From: Malachius bipustulatus
Lineage: Eukaryota; Arthropoda; Insecta; Coleoptera; Melyridae
DNA: 64,000 bases
Assembly: GCA_910589415.1 (NCBI GenBank)
Contig: OU342630.1
Span: forward strand, 8,060,001-8,124,000
Direction of reading: 5' to 3'
Under the pieces are notes generated by a model. That model searched no databases, was not told where the DNA came from, and saw nothing but the letters and a program-made list of their open reading frames with translations. The position numbers and the translations under genes are program-made. Each line of letters starts with the position of its first letter. The first letter of the stretch is position 1. Below, piece after piece: positions 22,865 to 34,623 of this stretch.

Positions 22865-25200
22865 GTAAAGTATTGTGTAATTTATTCCAGTCAACAGCGC
22901 TTCTTGCTTGAAATATGCCTACAAATTTGCTTCAGCTGCCGCAAATATATGTTTAGGAATAATTTGGTCATAATAATATCTTTACCATTACGTATTAATG
23001 TTCTTACTCAGGCAATTTTAGTATAAAATTGTCAATCGATTCTCTTGGTTTATATGCCAGACATATAGGTACTTACCATGTTGGCTGTATTATGATAGCT
23101 ATGTAGAAATACAGAAGAAGATAGCTATGTATACCGGAGTGATGCGCATTAAGAGAGAATAGTGAATCTGCATGTTGTCATGTTGATGCGGAAATCAGCG
23201 AAGCCACAGCAATTATTTGCAGCTTGTGTCACGACAAATTAATTAAAAATTGACAGGTTAGACAGCATCGCTGGCAAGTAATTCTACTGGAATATCTATC
23301 CTTGATTCTGGAAATTCCTTGATTTTTTAATACCGAATGACACGAAAAAACAATACGGCGGCCATAAAAAAAACCAAAAGTTGGCTATGAAAACTATGGG
23401 ATCTAGTAGTCCTTGAAAATTTGGAAATGACAGATGATACCTTTTGATGACTTATGTAAACCTACAAAAATATTTCTATTTCTTTTCAATAATAAAAAAG
23501 ATATGATTGAAATAAGAAATCTCCATTTTCAAGTTTTTTCAGGCTATTTCAGCAAAGCCTGAAGTTTCTATTAATTTTCTTTCAGATTCTTAATAAGCAT
23601 AAAATTGTGCAACTTTTCTCTAATTTAACCCACCCTGTATCTTTTTGATCTTTTACCGTTTCCGAGATCCCAATGGTGAGCACCTCAAATAATTTATTTT
23701 AAACTAGTTCAGCAGACGTGACGTGGGTCAACTAAGGCCTAGATTAAGGCATATAGGCAACCAGTAATACAATAATTACGTACTAATTCTGGTACGTATT
23801 TCTGGTGAAATGAAAAATCTTAACTCGGACGGTTAGTGTGTCGTCACATATGACTTTTTAAACTGAATCGTACCATATTAAAAATGGCTCAGGATATCGG
23901 AAAACGATTTACATGTTTCTGGTATCTTAACTTTTTCTATATGGTATCCTATTGTATGGATCAAATATCTACATACAGAGTGATGAAAAATCGGCAGTTA
24001 TTGAAAAAAATATATCAAAATTTAAAAAATAAACATTTATATACGATAGAATAAAACATGAAAAGTTAAGATAGGGACATGTAAACTGTTTTCCGGTTTT
24101 TTGAGCCATTTATAATGTAAACTCTGATATAAAAATGAAAACTGCGATTTTTATTTGTCTACATATAACGTTTAAATTACTCACAAATTTCAACCGCATT
24201 CTTATTGAATTTTCTCAGACAGTCTCAAAATTAATAATATAAAGAGTGTCTTATATAACAATAACAAGAAGGTCCTTGTCTACTTCCGGTATTTCTGGAA
24301 ACTCGCCTTCTTTATAGTAGTTATTTTTCGCAAGTTGTCGAATAATGGCACTTGTCCTGCGGCCTGCGGACTGGTAAAATTAATAAGTATTTGACAACAC
24401 GTTTCGTGTTAACTTATGTACGTAGGTAATTATCGATAATCAAGATTCCATTCCTCATATTATACCGTGTTGGCTAAATGATACTAGGCACAGGATTCAT
24501 TGAGTGGACAGGGATAAAAGAGTAGAACACATATAAACGCAAAAGAGAAGGCGATAGATATCGCACACCAACAACTTGTCAGCGATGTTGTCTAACCTAT
24601 CAATTTTTAATTAATTTGTCGTGATACAAGTTGCAAATGGTTGTCGCTTTGCTAATTTTCGTATCAACATGCACACATCAACATCACATTCCAAAAATAA
24701 TTTCTTTAAAATTTTATAACTTTCTTTACCCGAATGTCATAAATAAACATAAGTCAAGCAATGTCGCGTGAGATGTCATACGACGTCATTCAGTGATAAA
24801 TCTTTCTTTTTTTTCGAGAAAAGAAGAAAATTTAGAAGAAATTGTTTTTTAATGCGATAGATTTTTTGTTTCCTTAATTCTTTTGATACAGAAAAGGACT
24901 ATAAGAAAAACGAAAGTTGACTATGAAACTCTGGGATCTAGTTGGCTTTGAAAATTTTTTAAATGTCAGATGGATAGCTCTTGGCGGCTTACAAAAGCCT
25001 ACAAAAAATTATTTATCATTTCCAATCATAAGAAAGATATGGCAAAAATAAGGAATTTCGATTTTTCAGTTTTTTTAGAATATTTCAGGAACAGTCACAG
25101 ATATCTTGTATCTCTTGACATATTCAAGATGGCCACAAAATATAGCAACTTTTCTCTAATTTAACCGACCCTCTATAGCGTTAGGAGATACCCATGGTGA
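22865..25200. repeat. sls intron with interleaved repeats
   Basis: About 23140-23300 is inverted relative to about 24540-24690 (shared core CTTGTGTCACGACAAATTAA and complement). About 23380-23600 is directly repeated at about 24900-25090 (AAGATATGATTGAAATAAG against AAGATATGGCAAAAATAAG) and is related inverted to 16520-16830. Between them lies a foldback of the shared family (about 23840-24290) with ACATGTTTCTGGTATCTTAA and AAGATAGGGACATG in opposite arms. No gene is seen. Confidence 0.65.
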
Positions 25201-25600
25201 GCTCTAAAGTAAGGGGCACCTGTACACTAAGGTGCAAAAAACTAGGCCGCTTCATATTTTAAATTTATTTTTCATTCTTTTTTTATTAAAATCGTTGGAA
25301 TATAAATTTTTTTTTCATTTGGAATATTTAGGCTTTTAGGAACTTTTGATTTTGTATTGATAAAGGACTTCCTCCTAGATCATAAAAAAATAATGAAAAT
25401 TATTCTCATTTTAAATGAACAATGTTAGAAAATTGAAATTCAATCATTTAACGTTTCATTACTCATTCAATTCGCAAACAGTGCCTGTATTTTTCAATTG
25501 TTTGTCATTTTTCGGTTCCTACGTGTATTTAATAGCTTGTTATACCTATAGTTACCGTGACAGACTATGATAGGTAAGTGACAATTATTATGATTCTATA

Positions 25601-26366
25601 TACAGTGCGCGAGAAAAGTAAGGAATAAATTCGATAAAACGGAAAGCGCTGTTTTTTTGAATAAATAAAAAAAACAGGTCGATTTTGTTTCTGAGTTCTT
25701 GGACTTTTGACATAATATTGGGGTATACAGGGTGATGCGCGAAAAAGTGATGACGTCATTGGTATTTTTTTAAATGACAACCCCTATTTTTATTCCATTT
25801 TTTGATACTTCATCCAATTGCCAATACGGTAATGTAATCATTTTGTAACCTTAAACGACGAAATTTCTGCGAAAATAACTTAATTTGGAGAGATTCAATT
25901 TAATAGACAGATTTAATAGATTTAATTTAATTTAATTTAACAGTATTAATTTAATAGACTTAATTTAATAGACAGATCTTATAAAATTACCATGGAAACA
26001 GTCATTTTTATTTGATTTTTTTTTTATTTTTATTGTTAATGTTCCGATTTTCACATCAGTAAAAAGTGCACAATTTCGACTCACAAGCTGTTTTCTCAGA
26101 AATTTCCTTATTTAAGGTTACAAGTTGATTACATTACCATACTGGCAATTAAATGAAGTATCAAAAAATGGAATAAAAAATAAGGGTTGCTATTTAAAAA
26201 TAATGCCGATGACGTCACCACTTTTTCGCGCATCACCCTGTATACCCCAATATTATGTCAAAAGTTGAAAAACTCAAAAACAAAATCGACCTGTTTTTTT
26301 ATTTATTCAAAAAAACAGCGCTTTTCGTTTTATCGAATTTATTCCTTACTTTTCTCGCGCACTGTA
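25601..26366. mobile_element. 766-bp Tc1/mariner-like foldback MITE
   Basis: Ends are TACAGTGCGCGAGAAAAGTA and complement, flanked by TA, consistent with Tc1/mariner-type TIRs. The inverted arms are over 300 bp (25601-25880 with 26090-26366). TACAGGGTG lies inside each arm (25726, 26234). The loop is TTTAATTTAA-rich. No transposase is seen. Confidence 0.8.
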
Positions 26367-27869
26367 TACACCGTTCACTTATTATAAAAGAATTGGGTTA
26401 TGGTGTAGGGTGATAGAAATCACTGGGTATAACCGCTGTCAATAATTGGCAGGAGTTTGGTTATGTCTCTTTTTTATGAGGTTGAAGTTGTATGACAAGA
26501 AACAGGCCATAGTTGCCACATAGATTTTTGATATTTTTGGTATTCTTCTTAATATGTTTATATTCACATCTTTAGGGGCTTTTTATTTTGAAACATTTAG
26601 TCACCATATAGCAATCTTTGACTAGAACGCAATGTCTCTGAATTCTGAATCTAATAAGCTTACATAAGAGTTTGAGGAAAAGGTTATCATGTAATTTTGC
26701 CAAGTTAAGAAAATGCACAAAATTTACTTTTTGAATATAAAATAAAAAACTTGCATCAATTATATTAATTTACTTTTTACTTTTAATAAATACATAGCAG
26801 GTACTTAAAATATATACTTAGGTATTATGCGGTCTTGGCAAAAGTATATCTAATAGGTAGGTCGAAAGATGCAAGAAATCGTCAATAGTCAACCGCTTAT
26901 AGTTAATATTATATTAAAATATAGAAACACACATTTTAGTTTTTGGATTAGGTACTTTCTTATTATAAAGGTAGGTAAATGAAAAATATTTTTCGTCAAT
27001 TCGTCAGTTATTCGGTATCGTAGTAGTGTGTCAGAAACCAGCCAAGATTCTGGATTTGAGAAAGCTTTACTCTAGATACTTTTCAATTTTGGCTTCTGGC
27101 CAAAAATTATCCCCCATTATCAACCTCCATTGCATGCTTGAAATCAGAATCATTTTCCAGCGCTCTGATTTTAATAAGACCTGAAAGACCATGTCCATGT
27201 GTTTCGTCCAGTCCTCCAAAATAAGTTTTTCACAATGATTATATTAATTTTGTCACATATCAGGTGTATGTACTTACATTTTGAAAGCTCTTCACGCCAT
27301 AACACTCCTTACTTTATCCTTAGAGGGAAACTGCTAATTTACGTGCTTGTATAATGAAGTTTACAATACCCCCATGATATTTTCGATTGAGTTTGTATTG
27401 AGACAGCATTACAGCAATTTAGCAGATACACATAATATAATACTTACATCCCAAATATATTTTACCTTCAGAATGACTTAAATGTTTGCTCAATTTGGAC
27501 TTTCTGAATCTTAATCACCTAATGTGGATTTATCCATCTAAAGATATTATTTTCGTCATTTTGCTCTTTCGAAATTTAAAATGTCAAAAATTTAATAATT
27601 TTATTTGTCAGTTTGAGAAAAATTTATCCTAAAAATCATCCTAGATAGATATCCTGGTACTAAAACTTCAATTAGACAACAAGGCTGTTAATCAGCTGAG
27701 AACATTTGAGTGATTTGACAAATGTCAGTGTTTACTTAGCCTTTAATATCTCGACCAGCTGATATTGTCAATCGAGATCTAGGGAGTTTTCATTTTTGTA
27801 AACCTAAAAACAAAAGTTCATGGCCTACCAGTGCTTTTTTAATATGTGAACGGTGTATAGGTGATGTTA
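26367..27869. mobile_element. 1.5 kb TIR element, non-coding
   Basis: Left end TACACCGTTCACTTATTA and right end TTAATATGTGAACGGTGTA are inverted. It directly abuts the MITE ending at 26366. About 27487-27868 is found inverted at 52309-52704. No coding region is seen. Confidence 0.65.
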
Positions 27870-29644
27870 TTGTTTCTTAAAACGAGAAAAAGTATCATAT
27901 TTTTTCTTGAATCGTTCAGGAGGAAGGCCTTTATGAATAAAAATTCAAAAGTGTAACCTGAAAGCCAAAATATCTAAAAAATTTATTCGATTAAAAAAAA
28001 CTATATGGCCCGGGTTTTTTTGCACCTGAGTGTATTTATTTGATTATTAATGAAAGATTTAAATGAAATCTAAGGTAGGTAATTGTACCCCCATTTCGGT
28101 TTGATTTAATGTTTTATTAATAATAATTTTTTCAGTCTATTGATCAATAGTCTATTATTGATCATTGAATTATTGATAAGTCTTGGAGAAGTTAGGTCCT
28201 TTTTTCCTTACGACCATTACAATAATTGTTTACTTATCTTTTAAGATTTGAAAAAGAATTTTCATTCTGAGACAAAACAAAATATTTAATACCTCCATAA
28301 TAAAATTAAATATTGATAGTCAAATAGTCAAAGAACAAAGGGTTGAAGCTGCGTTAATTAGAAATTTAATTAATTTTTAATAGTACGTAGGGGTACCACT
28401 TGAACACCCCAGCGAAGATCCCCCTCCAGATTCCTCAAGGGATGCAAAATGTATCCGATAAAATGAATATTGATTGTAGGTCCGTGACAACTGACAAATT
28501 GTTAGGTATAACAAAAATTGTTGAAGAGGATTAATCCAACAACTTTTTTTGAGCTTTTTTTGAAATATATTATCGTGCAACAGTAATTAATCTAAAAATA
28601 TACACTTTTATAAATGGAAAAGGTTTTTTTTCTATTTTACATAAAAACGGTCAATCCGGGTCGGGAAATTTTTTATTTTTATGACGAAAGTTGTAGCTTC
28701 TGAGATTCTCTACAAATAAATTACTTAATATAAAAAAATAAATAAATGAATAATAATAAGAATAAATTATATACATACATATTATAATAAAATAATAAAT
28801 AATAATAATTAGAAGTATGTATGTGAATTTTGTTTTTTTTTTAAACTATAATATAAATTTAAAGATATGGTTTTCATTCCACGCAAGTGTAATTTTCAAA
28901 AATGTATAGCTATTGAACAATAAGAAATTTCAAAAAAGTTTTTTTACTTTTTGGATATATTTTCCTTATCAATTTTTGTAACTGTAATTTTTGAGAAACT
29001 TGCTGAGAAACTGTGAGTGTTCTACTGGCACCCCCCACCTACAATGAATATTTCTATAAACTTCCAATTAAGCAAATTAAAAACTACTTTTTGACTGGAC
29101 AATTATTACATGGTCATAGGTAAAAATATTATAGTTAAGATGTGTATTACATTAAGATTAGCTTACATATAGTTTATAATGCCTTTTTTGTAATTTGAAT
29201 AAATCTTTTTAACTGCCTAAGCCTTGCTTTATTATTCCTAATTTAGAACTCTTTAAATTATTGTCCTCGTATTATATTTTTACCCCTTCCTGCAAAAGCT
29301 TTTCTTTGCTATAATTTTGCACCTTATATGATTATGTAGGTAGTTTATAAATTAATTCTATGAGCTTATACTGTTGAAATAACCAACAAGATGGAGATCG
29401 AAATCAAAAGTTCCAAGAGATTAGACAATTATGTAACACATCATGTTCTTTAATAATTACTGTAGGTACCTATGTACCTATACACGTGAAATTAGTGAAA
29501 TATTTCCTTTAAACTTTACGAGGACCTTGTTTTCGATCGCCCGTTACTACCAAATAACTAATAAAATGATTTCCAGCTCTGAACTGCCATTAATAATAAT
29601 AAAATAACATTTAGAGAAAAACTTATGAAATCTTCTTTCCACAG
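27870..29644. other. sls intron, AT-rich, simple repeats
   Basis: Contains an (AAT)n/(AAAT)n-like tract at about 28735-28815. No supported gene or clear mobile element was found. It ends at the acceptor TCTTTCCACAG (29644). Confidence 0.5.
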
Positions 29645-30086
29645 ACTATCCTGAAAACACGGAGCCTCCCATGTTCGTGGAACGGTTTGAGGAGAAAACA
29701 ATACAAGAACACGAGACTCTTCGCTTATTTGCGCGTGTGATTGGTAATCCAGTGCCAGAGGTATCCTGGCTGCGTAACAACGAACCTCTACGACCCTCTT
29801 CACAGATAAAGATATCCTTTGATGGAGAAAACATCGAACTTGTCATTCAGGACGCAGTCCTGGAGAACTCTGGAGATTATAAATGCGTAGCAAGTAACAC
29901 CGTAGGCAAAGCCTCTCATGGAGCTAAGGTCACAGTACAGACCGACGAGGTCAGGTTCACTAAAAAATTGAAAAGAAATTATGAAGGTATGGAGAGGGAA
30001 ACGGTCGAAATGGAGTGCGAGACATCACATGAGGTGGATACATGTTGGTTCTTCAATGAAAATGAGATTAGCGGAATGGATCACAG
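29645..30086 (+). CDS. sls: sls exon: one Ig domain and the first half of the next
   Basis: 442-nt exon, acceptor TTCTTTCCACAG, donor CAG|GTAACA. It enters in phase 1 and leaves in phase 2. Ig4 (about 29662-29940) has LRLFARV in place of the B-strand Cys, Trp in VSWLRN, and the F-strand signature NSGDYKCVASN. Ig5 starts at DEVRFTKKL and reaches MECETSHEVDTCWFFNENE before the intron interrupts it between the C and D strands. The phase-2 junction restores Arg (AG|G) and continues in the exon at 31554. Confidence 0.93.
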
Positions 30087-31553
30087 GTAACATGAGACGT
30101 TTGCAACTAGCTAAAATGAACCTAGGTACAGCTCTACTGACACATTTCTATGTATCAATGCTTTATGGAAACAAATAAATAAAGGGATGATCTAAGCGGT
30201 CGTTTTATAACAAAAAAAGCATATGAACGTATGTCCTAAACAGCTGAACTTTAGAGCTACCTACAGTGTTAAAGTTTGTTGAAGTTTTAAGAAAAACTTC
30301 GGGTTTTTTTCTAATTGAAACGGGGAATAATTTACAGATTTTTTTTATTTCTTAAACCCTTCTATGCAACAAGAGGCATTTTCTAATATACAGCTTCTTT
30401 TATTGCACCTCAGTGGCGTTCGTGCAAGAGCTAAATATATTTTTGAAAAAAAAAATTATACACCAATACTTTCTCTACAAATATTTTTTTAGTCCACCTT
30501 CCATCTGAGACTAAACATTTTATGACTATATTCTGAGAACGCAATATTTTCGGAAAAAAATTAAATTCATTTTAGATTGCAACCCATAAGTTTTCCGTAA
30601 GTATCGCGCGAGTTTTTATACGTATTCTCGGCGGGGTCGGTAGAACTGAACATCAATCAGGGAATGAGCTTTCTTTCCTGTCCTTAGACAGCTCAGGCAA
30701 ACAGGTTATTCGGGACTATGATGTATCTCGTTTATATAAAAAATTACACTTATATGTAATTTTAAAAATCCATAAGAAAATTACATAATTGCGTAATTTT
30801 TCTTATAGTTCTCTGATTATGCATAATACCTAAGTGTAATTTTTTACAGAAACGAGATATATCATAGTCCGATTGTCAGGTAAACAGGATAAATTTTTTA
30901 TTTCCCTGCCATGAACCCATAAATTGTGTGGACGACTATTATAATAGCCAACATATAATTTTTCCGTGAATAAGAAGGGAAGGTGAATTTCAAAAATAAT
31001 TCCTATTTGCAGACAAAGCACCAGTTTTTGCACCAATTTATTTTTCAAAAATGTTCAGTGTAAAGCTTTCATGAACAAGAAATAAAGTTAGACATTAGAA
31101 AATACATAGATGGCGTAGGTACACAAGTTTGCACAAGAATATCTAGATTGTTATCAAAATTTTCAACTAAGATTTTTTTACTTTGCAGCATGCATGGTGA
31201 AAAGGTTGAGCAGTTTAGGCCATGAGTTTATGGGAATTTTGTTCATAAAACGACCTCATTAATCACCCCTGAATTATAACCATATAGGTAAAAAATAAAA
31301 TAAAAAAAGAGTAATTCATATTTTTGTCACCTGTTATGCAGGCTGATCTTGTTCAAGGATCCATAATTTGATAATTATGTATGTAATCTATAGCACAATA
31401 TTTCCAGGGAATTTTAAGTTTACTATTTTGTGTATTTAGTCCCTATAGTTACCAAATATACATATTAAAAAAATAATAATAAACTGTTGTTTTTAATAAT
31501 AATTAAAAACGTTATTATTTTTATGTTTAATAATAATTATTATTGATCAACAG
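30087..31553. other. sls intron with a small hairpin
   Basis: A 160-bp palindrome at about 30711-30872 pairs GACTATGATGTATCTCGTTT with AAACGAGATATATCATAGTC and contains a second AT-rich stem. The rest is AT-rich intron. It ends at the acceptor GATCAACAG (31553). Confidence 0.6.
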
Positions 31554-32172
31554 GGTAATAATTCACGATGGCCGAGTACATAAATTATTAATCAAGAACA
31601 CCACTAAAAAAGACGAAGGATCCTATAAATGCACAGTGAAAGATCAGAAAACAGAAACCACTGTCACAATCCTTCCAACCAAGCCAGAGTTTATACGTAA
31701 ACTGCAAGACCTTGAAGTTACAGAAAAAGAGCAAGCGATCTTGGAGGTGGAGATCACTTCCGAGACAGCCAACGTAACATGGTCAAAGGATGGTCAACCC
31801 GTCGACGAAGATGACGAAAAGTATATCATAGAAAAGAAAGGAGGAGTAAGAAGACTGATTATTCGAAGCATCTCAATTCACGATGAAGGAGAATATACAT
31901 GTACTCTGTTAGAAGAAGAATGTAGAGCTGAGGTAACAGTAATTGAACTACCGCCAGAGATTGTAAGTCCTTTGCAAGACCAAAAGGTCAACAGAGGAGA
32001 AAAGGCTGTCTTTGAAATAGAGCTGAGTAAAGGAGATGCTCTGATCAAATGGTATAAAGATGGAAACGAAATTCAGTTCTCCGAGCACATTCAGCTATCG
32101 ATTGATGGTAAAAGACAAAAGCTGAAGATTTACAACTGTAAACCTGAGGATGCTGGTATATATACTTGTGAG
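31554..32172 (+). CDS. sls: sls exon: Ig5 second half, Ig6, most of Ig7
   Basis: 619-nt exon entering in phase 2 and leaving in phase 0 at GAG|GTGAGT. It completes Ig5 (KKDEGSYKCTVKD), then encodes Ig6 (PEFIRKLQDLEVTEKE, VTWSKDG, HDEGEYTCTLLE) and Ig7 (PPEIVSPLQDQKVNRGEK, IKWYKDG, PEDAGIYTCE), the last interrupted just after its F-strand Cys. In Ig6 and Ig7 the B-strand Cys is replaced (LEVEIT, FEIELS). Splitting inside Ig domains contrasts with the one-domain-per-exon layout of the FN3 region. Confidence 0.94.
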
Positions 32173-33805
32173 GTGAGTACCTAGTCTTTTCAAACAATAA
32201 GGTTAATGATTCAAAGATTTAACGATAGCTATGAGTCTTAAGAAGCGAAAATTATTTGTCTTATTATATTATTACATAAGAATATACAAATTTAACAAAT
32301 TTAATTTTGAAACAAAATTTTATGAAACTTCGTGCAACATCAGTTTGATCTATAAATTTAAAAAAAATTATAATGAAAGTGAAATGATCATTATCATGCA
32401 GGGGATAAAATATTATGAAAATAACAACTCTTGCGTATAGTTTCAGCTAGAGAACCTGCATTACCAACACTGACGCTTACTAGGGTAACGAATTATCATT
32501 GGGTACGTTCACCTGACGTCAACTGTTGAATAGCAGCGTAAAACGGTTGAGTGTTAGTTGTTGCAACATGTTGGAAATAGTCTGAACGCACTGTTGAGAT
32601 CGAATGTTTCTGGATCCGATTCAAGTTCAAAGAAATAATTATTATCATTTCTTTGTCGCTGATTGTATCAGGGGAATTCTTACTTTCAACTTTTACTTCC
32701 CACCTTGCGCATGTCCGCAACATACACGTTGACTGTGCTGAGCGTGAAATATTTACGCTCACAAAAATACTCAACAGTTTAGCAACGGTTGTAAGTGAGC
32801 GGTATGTCTCAACGCAAGCGCTTCCTCAACAACTCAACAGTTGACGTCAGGTGAACGTACCCATTCTCACAAAAAGTTGGGAATGTCAAATTTAACTTCA
32901 AAACGTCAGACTTTCCATGAACGTACATACAACTGTCTAAAAATTCACAAAATTTGTTATTAAGTCCGCGTATTTTCTAAAAATGGTAAACTTTTGCTGC
33001 GTTATATTTTAACGAGGATATTTTAACAATAAAAAGAGCGTTTTCTACTTATTCGCGTTGCCTAAAGGTAACTTTCTTAATATTTTAAATTCATTATAAT
33101 AGTCCTATATCAATACTTACCTGTTACTGGGATTTTCTGGACAAAAAATGCACCAAGCATTTGTTGATTGCAGAAAATATACGGGGGTCAAAATTTCCGT
33201 GTACCTGAAAGTTTGGCAGGTAGGTTTTATTACACCTTAGTGAATCTTATTTTTAAGGATCAGTATTATGGGAGGGTTTTTTATAGGTACTTTAAGATCG
33301 CTCTGTCATCCATGTGTCTATCAAGACACATGTTTTTCTCAGTTAACTACATAAATTATTAGATATCGAGTTAAAAATTATACCAAATACTAAAGTCTAC
33401 AGATTCGTGAACCCTAGACCCGTAATATGTTTTTAATACTCGCTGGAAGGGGATTCCCCGATTTCTCTTCGTGTTAATAATTTGTTTCATTTTTCAAACT
33501 TCGTTTTTTTCCACTTGATACCTACGCCCGTGATCAAATATGCCAAAAATATGACCTTCAGCTGTTCAAACATCTCCGCGTCAAGTAAACGTCATCGAGT
33601 GAATGCGCTATGCTAATAAGCGATAGTGTCGGTAATACAGGTACCCTAGTTTCAGCTGCCTGAAAGTTTCTATCAGAAATAAAACCTGTACATCATAAGG
33701 TATGAAAATAGAAAATGGAAATTAATTTATTCTCATTTATTTGGAATTCTTTTGTACAGCGAAATGTATTAATTTTGAAAATAAACGGAACTTTATTTTC
33801 TTTAG
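32173..33805. other. sls intron with one MITE
   Basis: Contains the 362-bp TIR element at 32501-32862. Elsewhere it is AT-rich intron with nothing recognised. It ends at the acceptor TTTATTTTCTTTAG (33805). Confidence 0.55.
32501..32862. mobile_element. 362-bp MITE with near-perfect TIRs
   Basis: Ends GGGTACGTTCACCTGACGTC and exact complement, continuing as AACTGTTGA; flanked by ATT on both sides (possible 3-bp target duplication). No coding region. The superfamily is uncertain (3-bp duplication suggests PIF/Harbinger). Confidence 0.8.
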
Positions 33806-34115
33806 GTGGGTACGCTGAAATCAAAAGCCAGTTTAAAGGTCAATGAGCCAAATCTGTACTTCATCCGTCCATTACCAGAAGTAACATTAGTGCCCAAGGG
33901 TACAGACGCTGAGCTCTGGGTGGAGCTTTCAAGGGAAGATGTAGAAGTGGAGTGGAAGAAGCAGAGCAAGACGGTGAAAAAATCATCTCGATACACCATC
34001 ATAAAAGAAAAGGCTATTAGAAAATTGATAATCAAGGAGGTCACTGAAGAGGACCAGTTTGAGTATACTTGTGTAGCTGAGGACATCCAGTCTACCACTA
34101 TACTCAAAATAGGAG
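33806..34115 (+). CDS. sls: sls exon: end of Ig7 and Ig8
   Basis: 310-nt exon, entering in phase 0 and leaving in phase 1 at GAG|GTTTGT. It supplies the last strand of Ig7 (GTLKSKASLKV) and a complete Ig8: LYFIRPLPEVTLVPKG, the B strand without Cys (LWVELS), VEWKKQSK with the core Trp, and EDQFEYTCVAED. This is the last Ig before the FN3 region. Confidence 0.93.
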
Positions 34116-34317
34116 GTTTGTAACTTATATTTTTTCATAAAGAAAAACTATATTTAATAATTTTATGTAAGTAAATAAAAATATTCGATTATCTAGTTAG
34201 CAAAAATACACCCAAAATTAATTGAAACAAATGAGTTGTTTCTGGGCAGGTACTTGTCATGAAAATCAAGTTTCTGATCAAAATAATGCTCACAAGAGCC
34301 AACCTATTTTGTTATAG

Positions 34318-34623
34318 ACCGTCCAACACCACCGAGAGGTCCTTTAGAAGTGTCTGGCATGACAGCTACGTCATTTACATTACGCTGGTTGCCATCTGAC
34401 TCTGATGGCGGCTGTCCCATTACTGAGTACCTAGTCGAGTACCGTGATTCCAAGGACACTAAATGGCGCAAAGTCGGTTCAACAAAGGGTGACGTTACCG
34501 ATATTGCTGTTAATTATCTTGAAAAAGACCATGGATACCTATTTAGAATATATGCAAAGAACTCTGTTGGCCTCAGCGACGCCTATGAACCAGAAGACCC
34601 GATCATCGCAGGCAGCAGAATCA
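34318..34623 (+). CDS. sls: sls exon: FN3 domain 1
   Basis: 306-nt phase 1-1 exon, acceptor TTTTGTTATAG, donor AATCA|GTAAGT. Fibronectin type III signature: RPTPPRGPLEV start, TLRWLPSDSDGG with the core Trp, ITEYLVEYRDSKDTKW, then DHGYLFRIYAKNSVGLSDA with the tyrosine-corner LFRIYAKN. FN3 domains at the C-terminal end of insect titin are thought to bind thick-filament proteins. Confidence 0.95.

Noticed and set aside
28377..28580. Minus-strand open frame ending SSLGCSSGTPTYY
   Set aside because: No homology, weak start context, within AT-rich intron.
28735..28815. AT-rich tandem tract considered as a CRISPR-like or satellite array
   Set aside because: Just imperfect (AAT)n simple repeat; no spacers or conserved unit.
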